Shown here: positions 48,947 to 57,959 of the stretch, piece by piece
Position numbering within the stretch: the stretch's first letter is position 1
How the letters are laid out: each line of letters starts with the position of its first letter
NCBI RefSeq assembly: GCF_000425225.1
Contig: NZ_AULJ01000031.1
Location: 1-64,000 of the forward strand
DNA from: Pontibacillus marinus BH030004 = DSM 16465
Lineage (GTDB): Bacteria; Bacillota; Bacilli; Bacillales; BH030062
DNA: 64,000 nucleotides
Direction: 5' to 3'
Notes under the pieces: model-generated
Databases searched by the model: none
What the model was told of the DNA's origin: nothing
The model's input: only the letters and a program-made list of their open reading frames with translations
Position numbers and translations under genes: made by a program

Positions 48947-49876
48947 ATGGAAAAGATGTTGATTTTTGGACATAAAAATCCAGACACAGATACGATTTGT
49001 TCTGCGATCGCATATGCCGATTTAAAAACCAAAATTGGTGAGTCGGTAGAGCCTGTAAGATTAGGTGAAGTGAACGGAGAAACGCAATATGCTTTAGATA
49101 CGTTTGAAGCAGAAGCACCTCGTCTTGTTCAAAGTGTTGCAAACGAAACAAGCACGGTTATTCTTGTCGACCACAATGAGCGTCAACAAAGTGCTGATGA
49201 TATTGATCAAGTTCGTATTAAAGAGGTTATTGACCATCACCGTATTGCAAACTTTGAAACGGCTGATCCTTTATACTACCGTGCTGAACCAGTAGGCTGT
49301 ACAGCCACCATCCTGAACAAAATGTATCGAGAAAATGGCGTGAGAATTGAAAAGAATATCGCAGGGCTATTGCTATCTGCTATCATTTCAGACTCTCTAT
49401 TATTCAAATCACCTACGTGCACACAAGAAGATATTGTCGCTGCTCGTGAACTAGCTGATATCGCTGGCGTAGATGTGAATGATTACGGCTTAGATATGCT
49501 TAAAGCAGGTGCTGACTTAAGTGGGAAAACAAGTGAAGAATTGATCTCTCTTGATGCCAAAGAGTTCAACATGGGCGGTAAAAAAGTAGAGGTAGCTCAG
49601 GTGAATGCTGTTGATACAGATGAAGTACTTGCTCGTAAAGAAGAACTAGCAAAAGCGATGAATGAAACCATCGAAACAAAAGACTTAGACTTGTTCTTAC
49701 TTGTCATTACAGATATCTTAAACAGTAATTCCATCGCCGTTGCACTTGGTGATTCCGGACATGCTGTTGGAGAAGCATTTGGCGTTAAATTAGAAGATCA
49801 TACCGCTCTTCTAGAAGGCGTTGTTTCTCGTAAGAAGCAAATTGTGCCGAAATTGACAGAGGCTTTGGAGAAGTAA
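48947..49876 (+). CDS. ppaC: Manganese-dependent inorganic pyrophosphatase
   Basis: A 309-residue DHH-family (class II) pyrophosphatase. Metal ligands are in [14 protein letters not shown] (His and Asp), VILVDHNE and [10 protein letters not shown] (the DHH motif). The C-terminal DHHA2 domain carries [10 protein letters not shown], which binds pyrophosphate. It hydrolyses PPi from biosynthesis in the cytosol. ATG follows AAAGGGAG; a terminator follows directly. Confidence 0.97.
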   Translation: MEKMLIFGHKNPDTDTICSAIAYADLKTKIGESVEPVRLGEVNGETQYALDTFEAEAPRLVQSVANETSTVILVDHNERQQSADDIDQVRIKEVIDHHRIANFETADPLYYRAEPVGCTATILNKMYRENGVRIEKNIAGLLLSAIISDSLLFKSPTCTQEDIVAARELADIAGVDVNDYGLDMLKAGADLSGKTSEELISLDAKEFNMGGKKVEVAQVNAVDTDEVLARKEELAKAMNETIETKDLDLFLLVITDILNSNSIAVALGDSGHAVGEAFGVKLEDHTALLEGVVSRKKQIVPKLTEALEK

Positions 49877-49884
49877 TAGTATCT

Positions 49885-49933
49885 AAAAAGCATGTGGTTT
49901 TTCAGAAATGAAAAGAAAACCACATGCTTTTTA
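49885..49933. terminator. Bidirectional terminator between ppaC and dctB-like gene
   Basis: A stem of about 17 bp, AAAAAGCATGTGGTTTT with its complement, around a 14-nt loop, A/T runs on both sides. It lies between convergent genes. Confidence 0.93.
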
Positions 49934-49947
49934 TAATTAAAAGGTTC

Positions 49948-50979
49948 TCATTCCCCAATAAGTTGATCCATCCATTCTTCCCCGATAGTAGGCTCGAAGT
50001 TATCATATACAGCTTGAAACTTTTCTCTCCATGCATCTTTTTCAGCTACTGACAATGTATGGATTTTAATATCTGAGGATTTCTTTAGTAATTTTAAGGC
50101 TTGCTGGTTTGTTTCCATTGCGTGCTGTTGATTCCAAGCAGTGGTTTCCTTCATTGCTTCTTTAATAGCGGCTTGAATAGGGTTAGGAAGGTTATCCCAA
50201 AATTCCTGGTCCATAACGACAACGTAGCTTAGAAACCCATGATTACTGATCGTCATGTGATCTTGAACTTCATAAAATTTCTTTGAGTATATGTTTGAGA
50301 TGGTGTTCTCTTGTCCATCGATCAAGCCTTGTTCGATGTTTCGATATGTTAAGTTAAAAGAAATCCTACTCGTTTGAGCATTGAGAGATTCAAACTGTTG
50401 TTCAATAACATCACTAGGCATAATTCTGAAACGATGATTGGAAAAGTCATTAGGATTTACTAATGCACGTTTACTACTTGTCATTTGTTTAAAACCATTA
50501 CTCCAGTAAGATAATCCTACTAAATTTTCACGTTCCATTGATTCTAGTAACTCGGTTCCGATTTCTCCATTAAACACTTCATAAATCGCATCATAAGTTG
50601 GAAAAGCATACGGAAGATCGAAAAGTTCTAGCTTAGGGAAAAATGTAGACATCTTTGACGTCGCAGGTGCAATCATTTGAATGGACCCTTGTCTTAAAGC
50701 TTCAATAGCTTCTTTTTCAGAATATAGGCTACCGTTTGGATATACCTCTACCCTTACTTTATTATTGGTTTTCTTTTGAACAAGATTTGCGAATTTCTCT
50801 GCAGCTTGTCCTTTCGGTGTGTTTTTGGCAACGATATGGCTGAATTTAATAACAATTTGTTCATTTAAACCAGCTTGCTCATCATCATATGGATATTTAT
50901 TTTCCTTATTGAAATAAAGATATGTAAACACAATTGCCAGTAATAGTACCATAAAAAACACCAAATATTTCTTTCTCAT
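49948..50979 (-). CDS. Membrane-anchored DctP-type binding protein (DctB/YdbE-like co-sensor)
   Basis: A 343-residue TRAP-type solute-binding protein (DctP family): VIKFSHIVAKNTPKGQAAEKF, the substrate Arg region RFRIMPSDV, and GLIDGQENTISNIYSKKFYEVQ. It keeps an uncleaved-looking N-terminal helix (KKYLVFFMVLLLAIVFTYLYF) with no lipobox Cys, unlike the transporter's own binding protein at 53587. It is divergent from the dctSR pair. In B. subtilis the same family protein DctB works as a co-sensor of DctS, and that role is inferred here. ATG at 50979 follows GAGGTGG. Confidence 0.78.
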   Translation of the reverse strand: MRKKYLVFFMVLLLAIVFTYLYFNKENKYPYDDEQAGLNEQIVIKFSHIVAKNTPKGQAAEKFANLVQKKTNNKVRVEVYPNGSLYSEKEAIEALRQGSIQMIAPATSKMSTFFPKLELFDLPYAFPTYDAIYEVFNGEIGTELLESMERENLVGLSYWSNGFKQMTSSKRALVNPNDFSNHRFRIMPSDVIEQQFESLNAQTSRISFNLTYRNIEQGLIDGQENTISNIYSKKFYEVQDHMTISNHGFLSYVVVMDQEFWDNLPNPIQAAIKEAMKETTAWNQQHAMETNQQALKLLKKSSDIKIHTLSVAEKDAWREKFQAVYDNFEPTIGEEWMDQLIGE

Positions 50980-51068
50980 AAGCCACCTCATAATATTGTT
51001 TTAAAAATTGTAACATATCTGAAAAATCATGCTACAATACCCATATTACCTATGAAAGGATATGCCGT

Positions 51069-52667
51069 ATGACGATGAAGCAGCTTCCTATTCAGGTGAA
51101 AATTACAATTCTTTCTTTCGGGGTTGTTTTATTTACACTTTTAATTTCAAGCATTTTTCTAATAGGAAATGTGGAAAATTTGAAAAAAGAAGAGCTTAGA
51201 AAAAGGTCTATGATCACTGCACGAACAGTTGCTCAACTTCCGGAAATTAAGCAAAATATCACTTTAAAAGATGGGTGGAAAAACATTAATCCAGTCGTTG
51301 ATAAGATTAGAATTATTAATGATGCAGATTACATAGTTGTGTTGAATAATCTAAGAAAACGATATTCTCACCCAAATCACTCAATGATAGGGACTTATTC
51401 TAGTGGGGAGGATGAGAACGAAGCTTTTGCACGTCATTCCTATACGACTTTAGCAAAAGGAGAAGAAGGTCTGGCTGTGCGTGCGCTTGTTCCCATTCTA
51501 AATAATGAATCAGAACAAGTTGGTGTGGTTATTGTCGGAAATCTCTTACCTCGTTTCTCCGCACTACTTCTTGATATGAAAAAAGAGATCCTTATCATGC
51601 TTTTCCTTACATTATTATTTGGAATCAGTGGGTCTGGGCTTCTCGCAAGACACATCAAAAAGCAAATGTATCATCTAGAACCCTATGAATTAAAACGCAT
51701 TTTAGAAGAGCGAACAGCTACCTTTAATGCCATGCATGAAGGGGTGATTGCTATAGATACAGAAAAAAGGATTACTGTATTTAACCATAAAGCAAAAGAA
51801 ATGTTGGGGGTTTCTGGAGATGTGATTGGCCAGCCTATTCAATCAATTCTATATGATACTAGGCTTCCAGAAATATTAGAATTAGAGAGACCTATTTTTA
51901 ATCAAGAATTAACGGTAAATGATACAAACCTTATGAGTAATCGGGTTCCAATCTTGTTTAACCATAACGTGCTTGGAGCGGTTGCGATATTCCAAGATCG
52001 CACTGAAGTTACCAAAATTGCTGAAGAACTAACAGGAGTAAAAGCGTTCGTTGAGGCTCTCCGCGTACAAAATCATGAACATATGAATAAACTACATACC
52101 ATTGCTGGACTTATCCAATTAGGTAACAGGGATAAAGCGTTAAATTATGTGTTCAATATCACTGAAGAACATGAAGATCTCTCAAGCTTTCTTAGTGAGA
52201 ATATTGGTAATGATAGCTTAGCAGGTCTATTGTTGAGCAAAGTGAGTAGGGGAAAGGAACTTGGGGTTCAGGTTCACATCGATCGAAAAAGTCATCTAAA
52301 TACGTTTCCACCTGATTTGGATAAACATGATTTTGTATTGTTATTTGGGAATTTATTTGAGAATGCTTTTACTGCATTGCAGCAAACTGAAGATCCAGAA
52401 AAATATATAGAAGTAAGTATAGAACAAGATGAGGAAGTATGTTCTATTTTAGTCGAAGATAATGGAGTCGGCATTAGTGAAGAGAATCAAAAGGAAATCT
52501 TTAAAGAAGGCTTTACCACGAAGAGCGAAGAGGGGCATGGAATTGGTCTATCCCTTGTGAAAAACATTGTAGATAAAGGGGACGGAACCATACATATTTA
52601 TTCCCAACCCAATCAAGGAACGAGCTTTGTGATTACATTCCCAATGGATCGAAAGGGGAGCACGTAA
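51069..52667 (+). CDS. dctS: DctS-like sensor histidine kinase (CitA family)
   Basis: A 532-residue membrane kinase. An N-terminal helix and a second near residue 175 enclose a periplasmic-type PAS/Cache sensor (residues about 35-170). A cytosolic PAS follows at about 220-325 (FNAMHEGVIAIDTEKRITVF). The phosphoacceptor is His in RVQNHEHMNKLH, the CitA/DcuS pattern. The ATPase has N box LFGNLFENAFTAL and G boxes VEDNGVGIS and GHGIGLSLV. It senses C4-dicarboxylates with the regulator encoded one base downstream. Confidence 0.9.
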   Translation: MTMKQLPIQVKITILSFGVVLFTLLISSIFLIGNVENLKKEELRKRSMITARTVAQLPEIKQNITLKDGWKNINPVVDKIRIINDADYIVVLNNLRKRYSHPNHSMIGTYSSGEDENEAFARHSYTTLAKGEEGLAVRALVPILNNESEQVGVVIVGNLLPRFSALLLDMKKEILIMLFLTLLFGISGSGLLARHIKKQMYHLEPYELKRILEERTATFNAMHEGVIAIDTEKRITVFNHKAKEMLGVSGDVIGQPIQSILYDTRLPEILELERPIFNQELTVNDTNLMSNRVPILFNHNVLGAVAIFQDRTEVTKIAEELTGVKAFVEALRVQNHEHMNKLHTIAGLIQLGNRDKALNYVFNITEEHEDLSSFLSENIGNDSLAGLLLSKVSRGKELGVQVHIDRKSHLNTFPPDLDKHDFVLLFGNLFENAFTALQQTEDPEKYIEVSIEQDEEVCSILVEDNGVGISEENQKEIFKEGFTTKSEEGHGIGLSLVKNIVDKGDGTIHIYSQPNQGTSFVITFPMDRKGST

Positions 52668-52668
52668 C

Positions 52669-53343
52669 ATGATTCGAGTGTTATTAATTGAAGATGATCC
52701 TATGGTACAAGAAGTTAACAAACAGTTTATAGAAAAGGTAGAAGGATTCCAAGTTGTTGAAAAGGCGGGGAATGGTAAGGAAGGGATAGAGAAACTTGAA
52801 AAATATAAAACGGATTTGGTTATCCTTGATGTTTATATGCCAAACCAGGATGGCTTAGAAGTTCTGTATCACATTCGGAAAGAACAATTCCCTGTAGATG
52901 TAATAACGGTAACTGCAGCTAATGATCAAGAGACGATCCGTAAAATGCTTCAAAATGGTGCTGTAGATTACATCATAAAACCATTTAAATTTGAGCGAAT
53001 TCAACAAGCGTTGGAAAACTATAAAAGATATACAAGAAAATTATCTGAAAAGTCCTCTGTTTCACAAGATTATATTGACGAAATTCTTCATAAGAAAGTG
53101 AAAGATTCTTCTGAGGAGGTAGACATTCCTAAAGGACTTAACCAGTTGACTTTAAATCAAATATCTAAATATTTAGATCAACAAAAAGAAGCCAAATCAG
53201 CTGAAGATGTGGCTGAAGGTGTGGGTCTTGCTCGTGTAACAGCAAGAAGGTATTTAGAATACATGAAAAAGATTGGTCATATCAAGCTGGACATGCAGTA
53301 TGGTGGGGTTGGAAGACCCGTGAATCGTTATATAAAAAAGTAA
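52669..53343 (+). CDS. dctR: DctR-like response regulator (CitB family)
   Basis: A 224-residue regulator. The receiver domain (residues 1-120) has the acidic pair EDDP, phosphoacceptor Asp in LVILDVYMPNQDGL and Lys in DYIIKPFKF. The C-terminal part (about 150-224) is a winged helix (AEDVAEGVGLARVTARRYLE) as in DctR/CitB/MalR. It should activate dctPQM downstream, where a 12-base inverted pair and a cre site lie. ATG follows GGGGAG. Confidence 0.92.
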   Translation: MIRVLLIEDDPMVQEVNKQFIEKVEGFQVVEKAGNGKEGIEKLEKYKTDLVILDVYMPNQDGLEVLYHIRKEQFPVDVITVTAANDQETIRKMLQNGAVDYIIKPFKFERIQQALENYKRYTRKLSEKSSVSQDYIDEILHKKVKDSSEEVDIPKGLNQLTLNQISKYLDQQKEAKSAEDVAEGVGLARVTARRYLEYMKKIGHIKLDMQYGGVGRPVNRYIKK

Positions 53344-53353
53344 TCTTTTTTGT

Positions 53354-53484
53354 CTTTTTGGTCTTAACTTTAACAAACCATTTAAATTTTTATAAATGAT
53401 GGCTGAAATTCTTAGCTTCAATTAAACTCCTAGTCCCTAGGAGTTTTTTTCTTTTTTTATGAGAAGAACAAAAAGACCAAAAAG
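53354..53484. promoter_or_regulatory. 12-base inverted pair near dctP, possible DctR sites
   Basis: CTTTTTGGTCTT at 53354-53365 is the exact reverse complement of AAGACCAAAAAG at 53473-53484. The second copy lies about 100 bases before the dctP start, upstream of the cre site, where an activator would bind. A terminator lies between the two copies. Assignment to DctR is inference. Confidence 0.45.
53424..53451 (+). terminator. Terminator after dctR
   Basis: Stem AAACTCCTAG / CTAGGAGTTT with a 3-nt loop and a T run, separating dctSR from dctPQM. Confidence 0.9.
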
Positions 53485-53516
53485 GACAATATGATTACAA
53501 TATTCACCATTGTAAA

Positions 53517-53530
53517 TGTAAGCGTTATCA
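53517..53530 (+). promoter_or_regulatory. CcpA cre site upstream of dctP
   Basis: TGTAAGCGTTATCA fits the cre consensus TGWAARCGYTWNCW at all positions, 57 bases before the dctP start. It predicts repression of dicarboxylate uptake by preferred sugars. Confidence 0.85.
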
Positions 53531-53586
53531 TGGTTTCTAAGTTGAAATATTAAATATTTTCTGACAAATGAAAGGGGTATTTACTT

Positions 53587-54648
53587 ATGCGAAAAAAGCT
53601 AAGCTTATTTTTATCCACAATTATTCTTATTGGGGTTTTAGTAGGATGTGGTGCACGTTCTTCAGAGACGTCAGGTGATGGATCTTCTTCAGATGGAGAA
53701 GGTAATAATCAGGATGGAGAAAAGATTACAATTAAGTTTTCACACGTAGTAGCTGAAAACACTCCTAAAGGAAAAGCGGCAAATATGTTTGAAGAACTTG
53801 CTGAAAAGTACACAGATGGAAAAGTAGATGTGCAAGTTTTCCCAAATTCTCAACTTTATAATGACGATGAAGTGTTATCTGCAGTTCAGCAAAACAATGT
53901 TCAAATGGCAGCTCCAGCAACATCAAAAGTGTCAAAGCTATTCCCAGAATGGCAAATTTTTGACTTCCCATTTGCATTTGAAGATACACAAGCTGTACAA
54001 GAAGCGATGGAAAGTGAAGAAATCGGTGGAAAACTTTTCAAGATGCTGAAAGATCAAAACTTACTTGGCTTATCCATGTGGGATAACGGCTTTAAACAAA
54101 TGACTCTTGATGAACACGCTCTTATTAAACCTGAAGATTTCGAAGGTCAGAAGTTCCGAGTAATGTCCAGTAAAGTACTAGAAGCACAATTCGAAGCGGT
54201 AGGTGCTAACCCTACGCCAATGCCATTTAGTGAAGTATATAGTGCATTAGAGCAAGGGGTTATTGATGGACAAGAAAATACACTTTCTAATATTTACTCT
54301 AAGAAATTCCATGAAGTCCAAAATTATATGACGATTAGTAACCATGGTTATCTTGGATATGCAGTTATTACAAATGATGAATTCTGGACAGGTTTACCTG
54401 ATGATGTTCGCTCTAACCTAGAAAAAGCACTAGATGAAACAACAAAATGGGTTCGTGAAAATGGGGAACGTCTGAATAACGAAAACCTTGAAAAGATTAA
54501 AGAGGACGGTACATTGAAAGAAATTCATAAGCTAACAGACGAAGAGAAACAAGCTTGGATTAAAGCTATGGACCCAGTGTACAAACAATTTGAAGAGGAA
54601 GTAGGGAAGGACTTAATTGATGCTGTAAAAGCCCTTCGTGAGAAGTAA
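53587..54648 (+). CDS. dctP: TRAP transporter C4-dicarboxylate-binding lipoprotein
   Basis: A 353-residue binding protein. The signal peptide ends in the lipobox LVGC (Cys21) followed by a Ser/Gly/Asp-rich linker. The DctP fold shows TIKFSHVVAENTPKGKAANMF, KFRVMSSKV with the carboxylate-binding Arg, and GVIDGQENTLSNIYSKKFHEV. It delivers succinate/malate/fumarate-type acids to the DctQM permease. A strong ribosome site (AAAGGGG) and a hairpin after the gene suggest it is made in excess over the permease. Confidence 0.93.
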   Translation: MRKKLSLFLSTIILIGVLVGCGARSSETSGDGSSSDGEGNNQDGEKITIKFSHVVAENTPKGKAANMFEELAEKYTDGKVDVQVFPNSQLYNDDEVLSAVQQNNVQMAAPATSKVSKLFPEWQIFDFPFAFEDTQAVQEAMESEEIGGKLFKMLKDQNLLGLSMWDNGFKQMTLDEHALIKPEDFEGQKFRVMSSKVLEAQFEAVGANPTPMPFSEVYSALEQGVIDGQENTLSNIYSKKFHEVQNYMTISNHGYLGYAVITNDEFWTGLPDDVRSNLEKALDETTKWVRENGERLNNENLEKIKEDGTLKEIHKLTDEEKQAWIKAMDPVYKQFEEEVGKDLIDAVKALREK

Positions 54649-54651
54649 ACG

Positions 54652-54678
54652 AGAGAGGGCTAGATGCCCTCTCTTTTA
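54652..54678 (+). terminator. Hairpin between dctP and dctQ
   Basis: Perfect 9-bp stem AGAGAGGGC / GCCCTCTCT with loop TAGAT and only four T. It is likely a leaky terminator or mRNA 3' stabiliser. Confidence 0.7.
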
Positions 54679-54736
54679 TACGACTTCATTAAAAACCACT
54701 TCAAGATATTGCTATAGGACAAGGAAGTGATAACTA

Positions 54737-55249
54737 GTGAAAGTATTAAACTCCATCATTAACAAATTTGAAGAGGTTGTTGTGATCATCAGCTTGGCAG
54801 TTGCGACGACTTTAACTTTTATAGAAGTGATTTTACGTAAATTTTTCGGATCAAGCCTTGGATTTACACATGAGTTGGTTGTGTACCTTCTTATAACAGC
54901 TGGTTTAATTGGGGCAGCCATTGGTGTTCGTGAAAAAGTACACCTTGGGGTAGACATTGTCATTCAACAATTTCCATTAGGGCTACAAAAAACGATTGTC
55001 ATTGTTACTCAGATTGCTAGCGTTTTATTTTGTTTGATTATCACAATTTTAGGTGTGCAACAAGTACAAAACATTGCAGAATTTGGACAAGTAACACCAG
55101 AAATGGAAATACCTTTTTTTATACCACTTCTTATTGTCCCAATATCTTTTGGGCTTATGACTCTACGGTTTACTCAACAGCTTATTCAAATTATGAGAAC
55201 GCCAGCTAAAGGGTTGCTTCAAGAGGAGGAAGATGCCGTTCATGAATAA
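54737..55249 (+). CDS. dctQ: TRAP transporter small permease
   Basis: A 170-residue DctQ protein with four membrane helices. RKFFGSSLGFTHELVVYLLI and AAIGVREKVHLGVDIVIQ match the family's conserved E-L and R-E-x-x-H elements. GTG start follows AAGGAAGTGA. It overlaps dctM by 17 bases and forms the membrane complex with it. Confidence 0.92.
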   Translation: MKVLNSIINKFEEVVVIISLAVATTLTFIEVILRKFFGSSLGFTHELVVYLLITAGLIGAAIGVREKVHLGVDIVIQQFPLGLQKTIVIVTQIASVLFCLIITILGVQQVQNIAEFGQVTPEMEIPFFIPLLIVPISFGLMTLRFTQQLIQIMRTPAKGLLQEEEDAVHE

Positions 55250-56657
55250 CGCCCTACAAACGAATGAAACAGAAGTTAGTCAAAATAGTTCAAATCGTTC
55301 TATACCGAAAATGGTGTCATCGAGCCTTGTTCTTTTAGTTTCGTTAACAGGATTACTTTTTTCCATGCAAACGAACAATATGGGCTTAGCATTATTCTCA
55401 CTACTTTTTTTACTTATGTTACTAGGCGTGCCCATTGCCATATCTCTAGGGTTAGCTTCCTTTCTAGTAATCTATTATTTTACAACTGATCCTTTACCTG
55501 ATTTAGCCGGGAAGGTATTCTCAGGCTTAAACCATTTTACGCTTATGGCGATTCCGTTTTTCGTTTTAGCGGGAAATATTTTTACTAGAGGTGGGGTAGC
55601 CAATCGTTTAATTAAACTGACAAATTCTTGGGTGGGACATATACCTGGGGGCTTGTCTATTGCAGGGATTGTGTCTTGTACGTTATTTGCAGCAATTTCA
55701 GGCTCTTCTCCTGCTACTGTTGTAGCTATTGGGGGGATTATGATTCCTGCGATGGTAAATCACGGATACAGCAAAAGTTATGCAGTAGGTTCCATTTCAA
55801 CAGCCGGCTCATTAGGGATTCTAATTCCACCAAGTATCCCTATGATTGTTTATGCTGTCACTGTAGAACAGTCAGTTGGAAAAATGTTCTTAGCTGGAGT
55901 CATACCTGGGATAATGCTGATGATGCTTTTGGCAGCAGTTAGTTTCTTTATTGCGAATCGAAAAAATTATGCTAGAGCTGAAAAAGCTACTTATAAAGAA
56001 AGAATGATCGCTCTTAAAAATGCATTTTGGAGTTTAATGTTGCCGGTTGTTGTTATTGGTGGGATTTATTCAGGCGTGTTTACACCAACAGAGTCCGCAG
56101 CAGTAGCGGTTATACTTGGATTGGTAGTAGGGCTGTGGATTCATAAGGATCTCATGGTCAAAGAGCTACCTAGTATATTAGTAGACTCTGCCAAAACAAC
56201 TGCAATGTTATTCTTTATTATAACCATGGCCATGACCTTTGCTCATATCTTAACTCTGGAACGCATTCCACATACCATTGCTGATGTGATCACTGGGTGG
56301 AATGTTGGTCCTATCATGTTTTTACTTATTGTCAACATTCTGTTATTTATAGCAGGTCAGTTTATGGAACCAACAGCGATTATTACGATTTTAGCTCCTA
56401 TTTTATTCCCGGTTGCAGTAGCACTTGGAATAGACCCAATTCATTTTGGGATTGTAATGGTTGTGAATATGGAAGTTGGTATGATCACACCGCCAGTAGG
56501 ACTCAATTTGTATGTGGCTAGTGGAATTACCAAGATGCCTCTTGTAGATGTTACAAAGTCTGCAGTACCATGGCTGATTGCTGTTGTTATTGGTCTTATT
56601 CTAGTGACCTATGTGCCGGCAATTAGTTTGTGGTTGCCAAATTTACTATACAGGTAG
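55233..56657 (+). CDS. dctM: TRAP transporter large permease
   Basis: A 474-residue DctM protein with about 12 helices, in the ion-transporter superfamily. GVPIAISLGLASFLVIYYF near residue 65, AISGSSPATVVAIGGIMIP near 150 and EVGMITPPVGLNLYVASGI near 415 are the family hairpins that bind Na+ and substrate. The N-terminal about 45 residues are longer than usual and include an extra hydrophobic segment. ATG at 55233 or 55242. A terminator follows. Confidence 0.93.
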   Translation: MPFMNNALQTNETEVSQNSSNRSIPKMVSSSLVLLVSLTGLLFSMQTNNMGLALFSLLFLLMLLGVPIAISLGLASFLVIYYFTTDPLPDLAGKVFSGLNHFTLMAIPFFVLAGNIFTRGGVANRLIKLTNSWVGHIPGGLSIAGIVSCTLFAAISGSSPATVVAIGGIMIPAMVNHGYSKSYAVGSISTAGSLGILIPPSIPMIVYAVTVEQSVGKMFLAGVIPGIMLMMLLAAVSFFIANRKNYARAEKATYKERMIALKNAFWSLMLPVVVIGGIYSGVFTPTESAAVAVILGLVVGLWIHKDLMVKELPSILVDSAKTTAMLFFIITMAMTFAHILTLERIPHTIADVITGWNVGPIMFLLIVNILLFIAGQFMEPTAIITILAPILFPVAVALGIDPIHFGIVMVVNMEVGMITPPVGLNLYVASGITKMPLVDVTKSAVPWLIAVVIGLILVTYVPAISLWLPNLLYR

Positions 56658-56669
56658 TATAAACTACGT

Positions 56670-56695
56670 AAAAACCCTGATGCTACAGGGTTTTT
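56670..56695 (+). terminator. Terminator after dctM
   Basis: Stem AAAAACCCTG / CAGGGTTTTT with a 6-nt loop. Confidence 0.93.
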
Positions 56696-56732
56696 ATGTA
56701 TATTCTACTGATTTAGGGAAGGAGGGGTCTAA

Positions 56733-57959
56733 TTGATTGAAGCACGCACTAGAACATTCTGGACTACAACGATTGCATTGAGCATAGGTTCTTTAGTGAT
56801 TTTTGCTAATGTATATTTTACCCAACCTATACTACCAGTTTTTACAGAGGAATTTGGAGTTACCCCTCTAGAGTCTAGTATGTCAGTATCCCTCGTTATT
56901 TTGGCATTGGGGCTATCTCTATTCTTTTATGGACCTTTATCGGATAGTTACGGCCGAAGAGGAATTATGATCATAACCATGCTTTTAGGAACTCTTCTTA
57001 CATTTACGCTTGTGATAGTACCTTCGTTTAAACTGTTACTGCTCATTCGAATCTTTCAAGGTGTCCTATTAGCTGGTTTGCCTTCACTTGCTTTAGCCTA
57101 TATAGGAGAAGAGTATTCTTCAAATTCTATTGCTATAGCGATAGGACTCTTGATCAGTGGTAACACAATAGGTGGGATGTTCGGTAGGATATTTAGCGGG
57201 ACTATTACCGATCTTTATAGCTGGCGTACAGCATTTCTATTAATGGGATGTATCAATGTCATTCTATCTATTGTGTTTATTCTATTGCTTAGGAAGTCAC
57301 GAAATTTTAAACCGAAACCCTTTAATTGGAAGGAAGCAATGCAAAATTATAAAGGACATATTTTAAATAAAGAGCTTCGATTCGCTTATATTATAGGTGG
57401 GTTACACTTTTTTCTTTTTGTAGGTCACTTTAATTACGTGACGTTTCTACTTAGTAAACCACCCTACAATCTACCTTCAACTTGGTTAGGGCTGCTCTTT
57501 CTTACATATCTTGCTGGGACATTCAGTTCTTCTATTGCAGGTAAAGTGTCGCTTAGGATACAGAAAACTTATTGTATTGCAATTGGTATAGGAATTATGG
57601 TTATAGGTTTCGCCGTAACGTTAATACCAAGTGTTTTTGCCATCATATTAGGGCTTTTATTAAATTGCTTTGGTTTTTTCTTTGCTCATTCTACTGCAAG
57701 TTCATGGGTGAGTAAGAGAGCTTTTTATTCAAAAGCCAGTGCATCTGGACTATACTTAATTTCTTATTATATAGGTGGAAGTCTAGGTCCTTTTTATTTA
57801 GATCCTTTCTGGAATTGGATGGGATGGGGAGGAATTGTCCTCGGATGCTATATCGTATTAGGAATTACACTGTATTGTACAAGAGCCTTGTATAAAATAG
57901 AACGAAATATTGGAGGCGATCGTGTTGAAAAACGTGAGCTTAGCTATCATTCCAGGTGA
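56733..57959 (+). CDS. MFS transporter (YnfM/AraJ type)
   Basis: A 408-residue protein with 12 helices. NVYFTQPILPVFTEEFGV is a strong YnfM-type start, and FFYGPLSDSYGRRGIMI is the major facilitator loop-2/3 motif. TTG start lies nine bases after AAGGAGGGG. Its last 35 bases overlap the following dehydrogenase gene, so the two are co-translated. The substrate is unknown; the neighbours suggest an organic acid or related compound, but drug efflux is equally possible. Confidence 0.85.
   Translation: MIEARTRTFWTTTIALSIGSLVIFANVYFTQPILPVFTEEFGVTPLESSMSVSLVILALGLSLFFYGPLSDSYGRRGIMIITMLLGTLLTFTLVIVPSFKLLLLIRIFQGVLLAGLPSLALAYIGEEYSSNSIAIAIGLLISGNTIGGMFGRIFSGTITDLYSWRTAFLLMGCINVILSIVFILLLRKSRNFKPKPFNWKEAMQNYKGHILNKELRFAYIIGGLHFFLFVGHFNYVTFLLSKPPYNLPSTWLGLLFLTYLAGTFSSSIAGKVSLRIQKTYCIAIGIGIMVIGFAVTLIPSVFAIILGLLLNCFGFFFAHSTASSWVSKRAFYSKASASGLYLISYYIGGSLGPFYLDPFWNWMGWGGIVLGCYIVLGITLYCTRALYKIERNIGGDRVEKRELSYHSR

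Noticed and set aside
55628-56521. Plus-strand ORFs rich in Cys and Tyr inside dctM
   Set aside because: Out-of-frame translations of dctM; composition is typical of shadow frames.
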